Positions 8,326 to 16,773 of a stretch of DNA of 64,000 bases are shown here, piece after piece. The notes below the pieces were generated by a model that did no database searches, was not told the DNA's origin, and worked only from the letters and a program-made list of their open reading frames with translations. Each line of letters starts with the position of its first letter. The stretch's first letter is position 1. This stretch comes from an uncultured Lachnospiraceae bacterium (GTDB lineage: Bacteria; Bacillota; Clostridia; Lachnospirales; Lachnospiraceae), in contig CAJUAA010000017.1 in the NCBI GenBank assembly GCA_910584205.1, forward strand, positions 12,173-76,172, in the 5' to 3' direction. Position numbers and translations under genes: made by a program.

Positions 8326-10911
8326 TCACTTCCTGCGGAAGAAACCACCGAGTTTTTCATGGATCCCTTCTTTGCGCTGTACCTCTTCAAAGAATTCCCC
8401 GCACCGCGCTTCGGAGACATCGTCCTTCATCCACCGTTTCACATCCTCCAGCTCTTCCCTGTCATAGGACCTCAGATAGCGCAGAAACGGTTTGTACAGC
8501 TCCTCCGCCGCCGGATCTCCGGCCGACGCCTCCAGAAGATAGACGCTGGTCCACGCCGCTATCTTATCCAGACGTTTGCTGTCCTTCTTCTCCAGACGCT
8601 TCAAATAGCCGATATATTCGCTGACCGCGTCCGGAAAGAGATGTTTCCGGTAAAAGATTCCCAGCATGATACGCACATCCGCCGCCGAACACAGCGCCCT
8701 CATATAGTCCTCCTGGAAGCATTTGATATACGCCTCATAATCCGCGCGTTCAAAATCCGCCAGGGACAGCCGCTCATCCGCGATCTCCTGCATCCGGCTG
8801 GCCGGCCTTTTTCTCCGTTCGTTGTCCTCCCGGAGAATCCGCCCGATCAGCACGGCCCGTACCTTGTCAAAACCGATCCTGCTCACCTTACGGTGCAGCT
8901 GGTAGGCCTTTCTTAAAAGCGCCTGGTCCATCTTCTCCAGCGTTTTGACCCCGCAGCCGTCCAGAACGTCGGTCAGCGCCCGGATGGCGTCCTCATCCTG
9001 AAGCTGCTCCTCCTGAAGCTGCTCCAGCATACGCAGCGCCGCCTTTTCCTTCGTCTGGCCTTCCAGGCTTCCCAGACACGCCACGATCATGGGGCCGATG
9101 GAAAGGCCCTCTTTCCTGCCCGCCACATTCCGCATGAGCTTTAAGAATCTCCAGAACTCATCCTCCGGCTTTCTGGAATGCATGATCCGGTATCCACAGA
9201 GCAGGGATGTGAAAAGCGACGCCTTGGGAACCCGGAACATCATCTGCTCCAGCCGTTCGGTCTCCTCCGGCGGGCAGTCCTTCATGGCCTCCACATACAC
9301 CCTGCACAGACGTTCGAAACGTTCGTTGGTCTGCAGCTTTCCGGTAATGGCCGTCAGCACCGACGCGAACAGCATGGGCTCCTTCACCGTCACCCGGAGG
9401 ATACGGACCAGCTCCTCCTCGCTTCCCGAAACCGTGCACAGATTGTTCAGAAGCGTCCGGAACAGTTTGGAGATGGGCTGACGGTCATTCAGCCCGCCCT
9501 CAAAGGAATAGCTGTCCAGAAGCCAGTTGATATAGAAGCTGTTTGTATACCGGTTCGGATGCCCGCCCAGATACAGGAGCAGCTGATCCACCCCGTCCGA
9601 AGAATTCAGATACTTCAGGAATTCCTCATACTGTGCGGGTGTGGACTCCCGGATCTCCGCCAGCATGGCGGCCGGCGCCTCGCAGGGCCCTTCCGTCTCG
9701 CAGGACAGCTGGTACATGGTCTCCTGCAGCAGATCGTACAGCGTGTAGATCATGAACGCCGTATTGCTGCAGACGAATTTCCACAGGAGTACAAAATCCT
9801 CCACTGGCAGCGTCTCCGTGCTCTCCTGGATCTTCACCAGCAGGCGGCTTCCCACATCCGAATTTTCCGCCTCCCTGCACCAGGTCTGTCCGAAGCGGAT
9901 CATGGCGCCCACATCCTCCATTCCGCCCTCCAGCTCGTCATATTTCAGCAGGCGGTAATACTGCCAGGCGTCGGCGAGGCTGCCGTCGATCCGGTCAAAG
10001 GACGTATCCTCCAGAAATTCGCCGAACGCATTGACCTCCTCAAAATCCATGGTCATGCTGGAAGCCATGGCCTGCGCATACCGGCTGGCCGGGACTCCTT
10101 CCGTCATATGCCCTCCCAGGAAATCCATGACCATATGGCGGCTGCTCCGGTACTCTGTGGCATAGTTAAAATAATTGGCGTCAGGCCTTACGCCCACCAC
10201 GTGGAAATCCAGCCCCTCTTCCCGGACTCTGGGGGAACGCAGGGATTCGTGATCGCCCACATAGGTATGAAAGCCGAATTTCAAAGCCAGCCTGTGGGGC
10301 AGGAGCCGCTGCAGCGCGGCGCACCACAGGACCAGGTTTTCCCTTGTGTCATTCAGGTAAAACGGAACCTTCGCGTCCCGCGCGGCCAGAACCAGCGAGA
10401 TCAGCTGGGCGAACTCCTCCTCCCGGTCCATCAGAAACTCATTCAGCTGCTCGTCGTTGATGACAGAGCCGTACTGTTCAATGAACAGGGGCGGCAGCGA
10501 CGGAACCGGCGAAGGAGCCGCCAGCTCTTCCTCCGTCATGAACGTCTTCATATAAGGCTCCGCGAACAGCTCTCCCGGCCTGCAGGTAAGCGTTCCCGGC
10601 TCAAACACCAGCGCGTAGATGATATAGTTGCCGAACCGTCCGGAGTAATCCTTTCCCAGATACGTGGACTGCGCCACGCAGTTTCTCCCGCCCGGCAGGC
10701 GGAAGCTGGCAAACCCGTAGGGGAACACATCTGTGATCTCCTGGGCCGACGGCGTCAGGTTCAGCTCCTTCGGCGCCATATACTGCATGGCGTCCTTGAT
10801 CGCCGTGCATTCTTCCTCGGTTATCCCTCGGGACCGGGAATAGATCATGTAGCCCTTCTCCGTGGAGTCTCCGTTCTTCCATGAAGTATATATGTATTGC
10901 AGTGCCTGCAT
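8326..10911 (-). CDS. GTPase-associated protein 1 (GAP1)-like protein
   Basis: An 861-aa cytoplasmic protein. Its N-terminal third (about residues 1-270) begins with alternating strands and phrases such as YTSWKNGDSTEKGYMIYSRS, TDVFPYGFASFRLPGGR and YSGRFGNYIIYALVF. These are characteristic of the GAP1 N-terminal domain, which is always linked to GTPase genes in predicted NTP-dependent conflict systems. The middle and C-terminal two-thirds are helical, leucine- and glutamate-rich and repeat-like (GAP1-M and GAP1-C-like), with no catalytic motif I can identify. It lies between the two GTPase genes (12-bp gap to the soluble one upstream). In known contexts GAP1 proteins are thought to act with the GTPases as scaffold or regulator. 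The family call rests on recognisable sequence style plus invariant context; the molecular activity is unknown. Confidence 0.8.
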   Translation of the reverse strand: MQALQYIYTSWKNGDSTEKGYMIYSRSRGITEEECTAIKDAMQYMAPKELNLTPSAQEITDVFPYGFASFRLPGGRNCVAQSTYLGKDYSGRFGNYIIYALVFEPGTLTCRPGELFAEPYMKTFMTEEELAAPSPVPSLPPLFIEQYGSVINDEQLNEFLMDREEEFAQLISLVLAARDAKVPFYLNDTRENLVLWCAALQRLLPHRLALKFGFHTYVGDHESLRSPRVREEGLDFHVVGVRPDANYFNYATEYRSSRHMVMDFLGGHMTEGVPASRYAQAMASSMTMDFEEVNAFGEFLEDTSFDRIDGSLADAWQYYRLLKYDELEGGMEDVGAMIRFGQTWCREAENSDVGSRLLVKIQESTETLPVEDFVLLWKFVCSNTAFMIYTLYDLLQETMYQLSCETEGPCEAPAAMLAEIRESTPAQYEEFLKYLNSSDGVDQLLLYLGGHPNRYTNSFYINWLLDSYSFEGGLNDRQPISKLFRTLLNNLCTVSGSEEELVRILRVTVKEPMLFASVLTAITGKLQTNERFERLCRVYVEAMKDCPPEETERLEQMMFRVPKASLFTSLLCGYRIMHSRKPEDEFWRFLKLMRNVAGRKEGLSIGPMIVACLGSLEGQTKEKAALRMLEQLQEEQLQDEDAIRALTDVLDGCGVKTLEKMDQALLRKAYQLHRKVSRIGFDKVRAVLIGRILREDNERRKRPASRMQEIADERLSLADFERADYEAYIKCFQEDYMRALCSAADVRIMLGIFYRKHLFPDAVSEYIGYLKRLEKKDSKRLDKIAAWTSVYLLEASAGDPAAEELYKPFLRYLRSYDREELEDVKRWMKDDVSEARCGEFFEEVQRKEGIHEKLGGFFRRK

Positions 10912-10923
10912 ATCACTCCCCCT

Positions 10924-12039
10924 TTATGCAGATGGTATGATGCCCTCCTGGGAAAGGATCCACAGGAAGGGATCCGCCACCCGGAAAGGCCGGAATTTCG
11001 GAATCTTGTTATCCATATCCGGATTGCTACCAAGAGCGCTCAGGCCGAAAAACGCGAAATTCGAAAACTGCGTGGATACCATCTGGTACAGCTCCATTCC
11101 CAGCCAGCTTTCCACCAGGCTCTGCATCTCGTCGTTGGCGTCCTGAAAATCCACCTTGTCAAATACGCCTTTGCGGATATGCGCGGAATCGTTCTTCAGG
11201 CAGCTCGCCGGGTCCAGCAGCTCGTCCACCGCGTCGATCTTCGTAAACGCAATCGCCAGCGGGATGTCGATCTTTTTGCCCAGATCGGTCATTCCGGAGC
11301 CGGTCCGGATGATCTCGATGGTACGGTTCAGGATCGTATTGACATCCGTATTCTCCTCCGGAAGCCGGATCTTTCCCTGCAGCTCGTCACGGACGGACGG
11401 AAGCTGAAGCGGGTCCAGCAGCAGAATGATCCCCGAAGAATGGAACAAATACCGGTTAAAGGTCTGCATGGAATCCAGCGAGTTCAGATTCTCGCCTGCA
11501 GTGTCAAAAAACGTCAGGGACACCGCGTCGTTCACCGCCTTGCGGAACAGCTTCCCCTTTCTCTGGAAAATCAGAGAATAGATCAGCGGATCCACATCCC
11601 CCGCGTCCGAACCGCGCACGCACGTTTTCTTCCGGTACAGAGGCTCGTAGAATTCCGTCCGGTAACGGTTGAGCGTCTTGTCGCCGCACGCCATGAGCGC
11701 ACAGTTGAAGGCCCTTCCGATCTCATTTTTCAGCTGATTGATGAGCACCGCCACATAGTTGCTCTTTCCGGTCTCCTTGGCCCCGATGACCGCGATGGGA
11801 TAGCTCTTCGCCGTACCGATGTTCAGCGGCAGCTCCGCGCCGCATTTGGGACAGATCTTCGTGACCAGCGGCTGCGAGCACTCCTCGCACACCGGCTTTT
11901 TCAGATTGGCCGGATGCTGCGGCATCCGGTCGATGGCATGCTGGCATTTGGAAGAGGTACTCGTATTGGAACAGATATACTCGATGGCGCTGATACTCTG
12001 TTCCTCAAAGCACCGGGGACATAAGAATTTTCCAATCAT
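10924..12039 (-). CDS. Soluble zinc-ribbon GTPase (double-GTPase-like)
   Basis: A 371-aa GTPase partner of GAP1. Eight N-terminal cysteines (C7, C10, C23, C32, C51, C54, C63, C66) form two zinc-ribbon-like modules. Walker A GAKETGKS (86-93), G3 DTAG (179-182) and G4 TKID (266-269) are all present, and LLLDP (207-210) resembles the equivalent strand in the second operon GTPase. No membrane helix is seen, unlike its paralogue at 6654-8054, so the two probably work at different sites or as a soluble/membrane pair. The ATG at 12039 is chosen over one at 12045 because GGAGG lies 8 bp upstream of it while the earlier ATG abuts the RBS. It sits 17 bp after the J-like gene and 12 bp before GAP1, consistent with co-translation and complex formation. 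Confidence 0.85.
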   Translation of the reverse strand: MIGKFLCPRCFEEQSISAIEYICSNTSTSSKCQHAIDRMPQHPANLKKPVCEECSQPLVTKICPKCGAELPLNIGTAKSYPIAVIGAKETGKSNYVAVLINQLKNEIGRAFNCALMACGDKTLNRYRTEFYEPLYRKKTCVRGSDAGDVDPLIYSLIFQRKGKLFRKAVNDAVSLTFFDTAGENLNSLDSMQTFNRYLFHSSGIILLLDPLQLPSVRDELQGKIRLPEENTDVNTILNRTIEIIRTGSGMTDLGKKIDIPLAIAFTKIDAVDELLDPASCLKNDSAHIRKGVFDKVDFQDANDEMQSLVESWLGMELYQMVSTQFSNFAFFGLSALGSNPDMDNKIPKFRPFRVADPFLWILSQEGIIPSA

Positions 12040-12056
12040 AAACATTCCCTCCTGTT

Positions 12057-15008
12057 TTATATGGTATTTCCGGACTTGCAGGCAATCTTGAACGCCTTGT
12101 AGTTTTTATCGTTCAGGAAGAACATCTTCAGCCGCGTGTCCGCCCGCAGGGCCGGGACCTCCAGCTCGAATTTGTAAGTCCTTCCGATCTTCGTGCTCTC
12201 GTCCACCGTGCACACCACGTCGCCGTCGCCCCGCTTCAGCGGCATGCTCCTGAATTTGCTCACGACCACAAATCCCGGAAATACACACTCTCCGTCCGTC
12301 TCCAGGGTGATGGTCAGGACGCTCTTCTTGCTGAACAGGCCCGGCTTTTTGTATTTGAATGTATAAAATACGTCCCGCTGGGGTTCATTGCTGAACTGGG
12401 CCCGGATTCCTTCGGAATAGATGCGTCGCCCGTCATTTTCAAAATAGGTGTAGATCACCGCATGGTAGATCCCCTGAGCCGGATTGTTCAGAAGGATTCC
12501 CTCGTTGGCCTCATACTGGCGTTTGCTGCATTCCACTTTATGGGCAAGCGGATCGTCCACGCCGGACGGATATTCGTCCATGCGGTAGACCAGCATGGAC
12601 CGGTCGATCCTCCTGGGCCATGTAAAGTTCACATACATCTCCGTAGCCGAAGAATTCAGATCAAAGGAAATATCCTTGACCGCGGGCACCGACGAGATAT
12701 ATGCCGCCGTATTGAGGATGACGTTGGAAGCGTTGATGACTCCCGGGATAATATAGCATTCTCCGACGAAATTCAGCCGGAATTCCGCCTCCGTCCGGCT
12801 CTTCCGATTGATCTCGATCTTCTCATAGTGCTGCCCAAGCAGGTCGTCCAGATCGTAGATGGTCCCCACCGCGTACTGGGGCTTCTGCTTTGCCGAGAAC
12901 AGGATCACATCCCACTCCGACTCCTGCCAGGACGCCTGGAACACGTCGTCCGACAGCTTTACCTCAAAATACTCCAGCGGCTTTGCCGGCTTCTGAGGAA
13001 CCCCGGACAGATACGTCTTTTCTGAATAATAGGTCTTTCCGTTCAGCGTATGTCCCGCGCTGACCGCGAACCAGTACACGGAACCGTTTTCCAGCTCTCC
13101 CACGGTCATGCCGTCCAGACGGGTGCAGACCACCGGTTCATATGCCTGATCGTCCTGAGGCCTCTCCACGCCGCAGTATTTCCACAGACGGATCTCCGTC
13201 ACGGTCGGCGCCTTGCTCCAGGACAGGGTGATCATATGGTCTCCGCCCACTGCCCGGACGTCTCCCGGCTTCTCCACGATGGCCACCGCGTCCGCCAGGC
13301 GGGAAGCGCGGGAGAAGACACCGATCCGTACGGCAAATACCGAATAGTAGAAGACCGTATGTTTCTTCAGATCCCGGTCCGTACAGCTTAACTCCTTGCC
13401 CGCATAGACCGTGGTTCCGTCCTCCGGATCGTTGGGGTAGGTATTTTCCTTACGTACCAGGCGGTACTGGATCTCGCCCCCGGACGGGCTCTTCTGCCAG
13501 GCCAGGGTCACATCGCTGCCCACCTGCCGGCTCTCGATCCCCGGACACTCCTCCGGCGGAAATTTCCGAAGGCTCTGGTTCAGTTCATCCGAATCGGCAA
13601 TGATCTCTGTCAGGGACATGGCGATCTGGAACGCCTGGTCGCCGGAGCTGCTCCGCATCTGCGCCAGCCGGGCTTCCGTATCCTTCAGCACCGAAGCGAC
13701 CCGGGCGGACACGTCCGCATCCACACGGAAGCCTCTGGCTTCCGCCTGGTCGATCTTCCTTCTGGCCTCGTACATCCGCTTCTCCTGGATCGCCTGCATG
13801 ATCTCCCCGATGATCTCCGCCGCTTTCCCCCGCTCCTCCGCAATGGTCTTCTCCAGAGCGGCGATATCCGGATGGTTGGGCCAGTACGCTTTTGCCTCCT
13901 TCAGAAGCTTCTCCGCTTCCTCCAGCTTCTTCTCCGCGTATTTCTGCTTTGCCTCCCGGAGCAGTCCCACCGCTTTCTCCATGGTGGTCAGGTCGAATCC
14001 GCATTTCGCGCACGTTTTGGCGGAATTGTTGTTCTCCGCCCCGCATGAAGGACAGGTGATGATCAGCGGTTTTCCGCATTTGACGCAGTTGATGGTCCCC
14101 GCCGGATTCTCTTCCCCGCACAGGCCGCAGACGATCTTGTTCTCCGGAAGCGCGTAGCCCATATAGGCGCAGTAGTTGTTGATGTACACGGATGCGTCCG
14201 AGACGCCGGCATGGTACTGGCTGACCGCAATGTCGATCAGCTCCTCCTTCATCTTCGGCTCGATCCGCTTCTGGTTGCCAAGCGCCAGCTCATCCGCCGC
14301 CTCGTTGACCGCGCCGTACCGGGTCAGGTTTACATAATTATCGTATTTGCGCTTGCTGGGCGCATCCTTGAAGATGACCGCGCACAGGCCGCACAGCGAC
14401 TGGACCGCATTGTCCCGCCCGGTCTTGTCTCCCTTGGCCAGGATCTTCTTTTTCATGGTATCCGCCGCTTCGCAAAGCTGTCCGCAGGAAGATGCCGGAG
14501 CCAGGCCCAGGAAGTCGTACAGCGTCTTATCCTTAAGCCCCAGCTGGTTCATGAAATTCTTGACGTTGCGCGCCTGCGTCTTGTCCAGCACCTCCGCAGG
14601 ATTGATTTCGCTGCCGCCTTTGCTCTGGCCCTGGGAAAAGATCTTCTGGATCTCAGCCGCCGTGAACCCAAAGGGCCCGAACACCTTCAGGAGCTGTTTC
14701 AGATCCTTGTCGGACAGACTGTCCCCCTTTGCGCGGTACAGCTTTAATTTGGCGTCCAGCTCCTTCTTCTTGCCGTTTTTGATCTGTTTGGCCTCCGCCG
14801 CCGCCTGCTGCCGCTGCTTCGGGTCCAGCATGACCTGTTTGATATTGTCGATCTGCGCCAGATACTCGCTGGCCTTGACCTTTTTCACCGGATTGTTGAC
14901 ATCCTTCGACCATTGTCCCTGCTTTTTGGAGATGGCGTCCCGGATTTTCTGCTCGTCGGTTTCCGGCGGGTCAAAAGAAAGCTCCAGAAGGATAAAATAA
15001 TTTTCCAT
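12057..15008 (-). CDS. Double degenerate J-like / zinc-ribbon / fibronectin-like co-chaperone
   Basis: A 983-aa protein probably serving the operon Hsp70. Residues 1-75 (NYFILLELSFDPPETDEQKI ... LDPKQRQQ) have the helix pattern of a J-domain but no HPD tripeptide. A second J-like segment near 163-230 (TLYDFLGLAPASS ... SKRKYDNY) also lacks HPD. Around 290-340 are three CxxC zinc-ribbon pairs (CGLCG, CVKCG, CPSCG, CAKCG). A TPR-like helical stretch rich in Lys/Glu/Ala follows (345-450), then at least four fibronectin type III-like beta domains (490-950), unusual for a protein with no signal peptide. It sits 57 bp downstream of dnaK and 17 bp upstream of the GTPase gene. Known J-proteins stimulate Hsp70 ATPase through HPD; the loss of HPD here implies a scaffold role or a different way of docking. 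The domain calls are by eye; coding status is certain. Confidence 0.78.
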   Translation of the reverse strand: MENYFILLELSFDPPETDEQKIRDAISKKQGQWSKDVNNPVKKVKASEYLAQIDNIKQVMLDPKQRQQAAAEAKQIKNGKKKELDAKLKLYRAKGDSLSDKDLKQLLKVFGPFGFTAAEIQKIFSQGQSKGGSEINPAEVLDKTQARNVKNFMNQLGLKDKTLYDFLGLAPASSCGQLCEAADTMKKKILAKGDKTGRDNAVQSLCGLCAVIFKDAPSKRKYDNYVNLTRYGAVNEAADELALGNQKRIEPKMKEELIDIAVSQYHAGVSDASVYINNYCAYMGYALPENKIVCGLCGEENPAGTINCVKCGKPLIITCPSCGAENNNSAKTCAKCGFDLTTMEKAVGLLREAKQKYAEKKLEEAEKLLKEAKAYWPNHPDIAALEKTIAEERGKAAEIIGEIMQAIQEKRMYEARRKIDQAEARGFRVDADVSARVASVLKDTEARLAQMRSSSGDQAFQIAMSLTEIIADSDELNQSLRKFPPEECPGIESRQVGSDVTLAWQKSPSGGEIQYRLVRKENTYPNDPEDGTTVYAGKELSCTDRDLKKHTVFYYSVFAVRIGVFSRASRLADAVAIVEKPGDVRAVGGDHMITLSWSKAPTVTEIRLWKYCGVERPQDDQAYEPVVCTRLDGMTVGELENGSVYWFAVSAGHTLNGKTYYSEKTYLSGVPQKPAKPLEYFEVKLSDDVFQASWQESEWDVILFSAKQKPQYAVGTIYDLDDLLGQHYEKIEINRKSRTEAEFRLNFVGECYIIPGVINASNVILNTAAYISSVPAVKDISFDLNSSATEMYVNFTWPRRIDRSMLVYRMDEYPSGVDDPLAHKVECSKRQYEANEGILLNNPAQGIYHAVIYTYFENDGRRIYSEGIRAQFSNEPQRDVFYTFKYKKPGLFSKKSVLTITLETDGECVFPGFVVVSKFRSMPLKRGDGDVVCTVDESTKIGRTYKFELEVPALRADTRLKMFFLNDKNYKAFKIACKSGNTI

Positions 15009-15065
15009 CCTTACATTCCCTCATTTCCTGTCATATATACGATCCCCCCTGGGGGTTCTTTTCTG

Positions 15066-16742
15066 TCAGTTTACACTGGAATTGCTGCTGCGGCGGATGG
15101 CGTCGGACATCTCCTGCGGACTTAACGCCTCCGTCGTCTGGAATTCCGCCTCCACTTCTTTTCCGCCCTTCATCTCTTTCGCGTGCAGATGCAGAAGGCC
15201 GGACTCGTCCAGGCGGAACGTCACCTGGATCTCCGTGTCCATGGTCACGCCTGCCGGAAGGGTCAACTCCGCCGTTCCGATCTCCTTCCCAAGCTCCGGA
15301 TCGATCACTTCATCCGGAGACAGGCTTTCCTTGACCTTGAACCGGACGCTGGCCTGGTTGTTCTGGCGGGGATAGAAGGAATTGGTGCCCGTCGCCGGCA
15401 GCTCCGCATTTTTGATGATGATATTGAACAGTTTTAACTGATCGTTTTCGTCGTAGGCTTCCGTACCGAAGCTCCGGCTGGAAACGTTGATGATCTTCAC
15501 CTCTTCGCCCGGCAGGCGGCCGCCGCGGATCTGGACGTTGGCTTCTTTCGCCTCCTTCTGGATATCCATCTGCCCGTTGTCGACCTTTTCCTTTACCTCT
15601 TCGATGGTCGTTCCCTTCTTCTTCGCGATCTCTTCCAGGACGATGTTGTACTCGCTCATCTTGTTGGCGTAGATCGCCGCTCCCTTTGCCACGGACTCAT
15701 CCGGATCGAACATCTTCGTCTCCAGCCCGAATTCCTCTTTCACGCGGTTCATGATCTGCGGCATCTTGGAGGAACCGCCCACCAGCAGGATCTCGCTGAC
15801 GTCGCTCTGGCTGAAGCCTTTCTTCTCCGCTTCCTTGAACATCTCCCTGGTCAGGTCGATGGTACGGGTCACCAGATCCTCCGTCAGCTCGTTAAATTTT
15901 TCACGAGTCAGTTCCACACGCACGCGCTCGCCCATGTAATTGACCGGAACCGGAGCCTTTTCCTTGGCGCTTAAAAGCTTCTTGGCGCGCTCGGATGCCA
16001 GAGAAAGCTCCTGCAGCGTCTCCGCATCCTCCAGAATCTCGTCCGCCGTGCCGGTCTCGCTCTGATACTGCTCCGCCAGGTACATGAGCACCCGGTCGTC
16101 CCAGTCCTTGCCGCCCAGATTGTGGTCGCCGCCGGTACAGATGACGCGGATCTCGCCCGGCTTAATGTTGATCATCGTAATATCGAAAGTGCCGCCTCCC
16201 AGGTCGTAGACCAGCACCGTCTTTGTCTGGCTGTCGTCGATCACGCCGTAGGTGATGGCCGCCGCCGTGGGCTCGTTGATGATCGCCATCACGTTCAGGC
16301 CGGCGATGACGCCCGCCGCCTTCGTAGCGTCTCTCTCCGCCACGCCGAAATACGCCGGGCAGGTGATGACCACATCCTTGATATGCTCGTCGTCCCCCAG
16401 TTTTCCCTCCATACGCAGGGAATCCTCCGCATCCTGGACTACCTTTTTCAAAATATAGGAAGAGATCTCCTCCGGCTTCATGTCGACGCCGTTTAAATTC
16501 AGGCTGAATCCCGGCTGACCGATGCTCCTCTTGATAAAGGTGACCACCTGGTCCGGATACATCTTCGCGCTCTCCTTTGCCGCGGATCCCACGGTGATCT
16601 CCGTCTGGCTCTCAAAAAACACCGCTGACGGCGTAGTCAGATCGCCCTCCGCGTTTTTGAGCACCACCGGTTTTCCGTTTGCATCCATATAGGCAATGCA
16701 GGAGTAAGTAGTTCCAAGATCGATTCCAAATACGTTTCCCAT
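15066..16742 (-). CDS. Operon-dedicated Hsp70 (DnaK-like), lid-less
   Basis: A 558-aa Hsp70 ATPase. The nucleotide-binding domain is intact: GIDLGTTYSC phosphate loop 1 near residue 5, INEPTAAAITYG, DLGGGTFD loop 2, GGDHNLGGKDWD and LLVGGSSKMPQI adenosine motif. The linker and beta-substrate-binding region are present (VNVSSRSFG ... LDESGLLHLHAKEM), but the protein ends about 30 residues later, without the C-terminal alpha-helical lid and EEVD-type tail of housekeeping DnaK (about 610-640 aa). Substrate release kinetics should therefore differ. The start at 16742 (MGNVFGIDLG) is chosen over upstream ATGs because Hsp70s begin here and AAAGGA precedes it. It directly follows the GrpE-like gene and precedes the J-like gene, a complete private K-E-J set. 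Lack of HrcA/CIRCE and groEL neighbours argues against it being the housekeeping dnaK. Confidence 0.93.
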   Translation of the reverse strand: MGNVFGIDLGTTYSCIAYMDANGKPVVLKNAEGDLTTPSAVFFESQTEITVGSAAKESAKMYPDQVVTFIKRSIGQPGFSLNLNGVDMKPEEISSYILKKVVQDAEDSLRMEGKLGDDEHIKDVVITCPAYFGVAERDATKAAGVIAGLNVMAIINEPTAAAITYGVIDDSQTKTVLVYDLGGGTFDITMINIKPGEIRVICTGGDHNLGGKDWDDRVLMYLAEQYQSETGTADEILEDAETLQELSLASERAKKLLSAKEKAPVPVNYMGERVRVELTREKFNELTEDLVTRTIDLTREMFKEAEKKGFSQSDVSEILLVGGSSKMPQIMNRVKEEFGLETKMFDPDESVAKGAAIYANKMSEYNIVLEEIAKKKGTTIEEVKEKVDNGQMDIQKEAKEANVQIRGGRLPGEEVKIINVSSRSFGTEAYDENDQLKLFNIIIKNAELPATGTNSFYPRQNNQASVRFKVKESLSPDEVIDPELGKEIGTAELTLPAGVTMDTEIQVTFRLDESGLLHLHAKEMKGGKEVEAEFQTTEALSPQEMSDAIRRSSNSSVN

Positions 16743-16773
16743 AATTTTCAATCCTTTCTCTGTTCCCTCTTCT

